From NCBI GenBank assembly GCA_030705665.1, contig JAUZQA010000237.1:1-6716 (forward strand): a DNA stretch of 6,716 bases, written 5' to 3'. The translations under genes and the position numbers were made by a program. The DNA comes from Bacillota bacterium. GTDB lineage: Bacteria > Bacillota > Bacilli > Bacillales_B > DSM-18226. The notes under the pieces are model-generated. The model ran no database searches, was not told the origin of the DNA, and worked only from the letters and a program-made list of their open reading frames with translations. Each line of letters begins with the position of its first letter. Position 1 is the first letter of the stretch. Shown here piece after piece: positions 6,544 to 6,716 of this stretch.

Positions 6544-6605
6544 AAAAAAGTGCCAGGCACCGCAAAAAGACATGTCTTTTTGTGATGCTTGACACTCAAT
6601 TTTTT
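6544..6605. terminator. Long imperfect palindrome with T runs on both sides; bidirectional terminator and probable intergenic repeat
   Basis: Positions 6550-6595 are symmetrical about 6572.5. The central 20 bp (6563-6582) are a perfect palindrome with A5 and T5 runs. The flanking 13-nt arms (6550-6562 and 6583-6595) pair with two mismatches and two G-U pairs on either strand. On the minus strand the stem is followed by T6 (6549-6544), which fits termination of the membrane-protein gene ending at 6615. On the plus strand T6 follows at 6600-6605. The GTGCCAGGCACC arm resembles short palindromic repeats I associate with Bacillaceae intergenic regions. That link is from memory and unchecked. Confidence 0.7.
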
Positions 6606-6614
6606 CAAAAATCC

Positions 6615-6716
6615 TTAAGAAACCTGTTCGTCTTGGACAGCACTCTCGGCACGCTTTCCGATGCCAAAGGCGTAATAACTGATGGAAATAAGCCCCAGAA
6701 AGACAATCCCGACAAC
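6615..6716 (-). CDS. C-terminal end of an unidentified membrane protein (5' end outside the window)
   Basis: The minus strand is open from the window edge for 33 codons to TAA at 6617-6615. The peptide begins VVGIVFLGLISISYYAFGIG, which looks like a final membrane helix, and ends in the short charged tail KRAESAVQDEQVS. This form, a last helix, a Lys-Arg stop-transfer pair and a polar cytoplasmic tail, fits a transporter or other polytopic protein, but 33 residues are too few to name a family. It is followed 10 nt later by the terminator palindrome, which supports a genuine gene end and separates it from the two-component genes. Confidence 0.65.
   Translation of the reverse strand, partial: VVGIVFLGLISISYYAFGIGKRAESAVQDEQVS

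Noticed and set aside
1..6716. CRISPR array, tRNA, rRNA, phage or defence genes
   Set aside because: No regularly spaced repeats, cloverleaf structures, or proteins of these types were seen on either strand.

Overview
The window looks like a piece of a low-GC Firmicute chromosome, most likely Bacillus or a close relative. The evidence is AT-rich DNA, strong purine-rich ribosome binding sites, a TTG start with a good Shine-Dalgarno, CcpA-type cre sequences, a YesM/YesN-type two-component pair and a lipoprotein-anchored sugar-binding protein. The genus is an inference; the sequence alone does not fix it. All supported genes lie on the minus strand, so transcription runs from high to low coordinates.

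Layout in transcription order: (1) the last 33 codons of an unidentified membrane protein (6615-6716). (2) A long imperfect palindrome with a T run on each side (6544-6605), which should act as a terminator and resembles a Bacillaceae intergenic repeat. (3) A short promoter region, then an AraC-type response regulator with a TTG start (4873-6411) and, 18 nt downstream, its YesM-family sensor histidine kinase (3088-4854). (4) A 174-nt regulatory region (2914-3087) with two near-consensus cre sites, a 25-bp dyad overlapping one of them and the candidate promoter, and repeated TACAAATA octamers. (5) A sugar-binding lipoprotein (1627-2913). (6) A 143-nt gap holding a large nested stem-loop (1523-1594). 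(7) Two CUT1-type permease genes overlapping by 8 nt (554-1483, and 1-561 cut by the window edge).

Together the genes form a standard sugar sensing and uptake module. The kinase has a double-Cache-like outer domain and probably senses an extracellular saccharide or a loaded binding protein. It phosphorylates the regulator, which switches on the ABC importer, while CcpA probably shuts the importer off when preferred sugars are present. No ATPase gene is present in the window; related Bacillus CUT1 importers borrow a shared MsmX-type ATPase. The substrate cannot be named from the sequence.

I saw no CRISPR array, tRNA, rRNA, transposase gene or phage gene, and nothing that amounts to a new system. 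The parts most worth checking are the promoter region of the binding-protein gene, the nested hairpin between the binding protein and the permeases, and the palindromic terminator/repeat.
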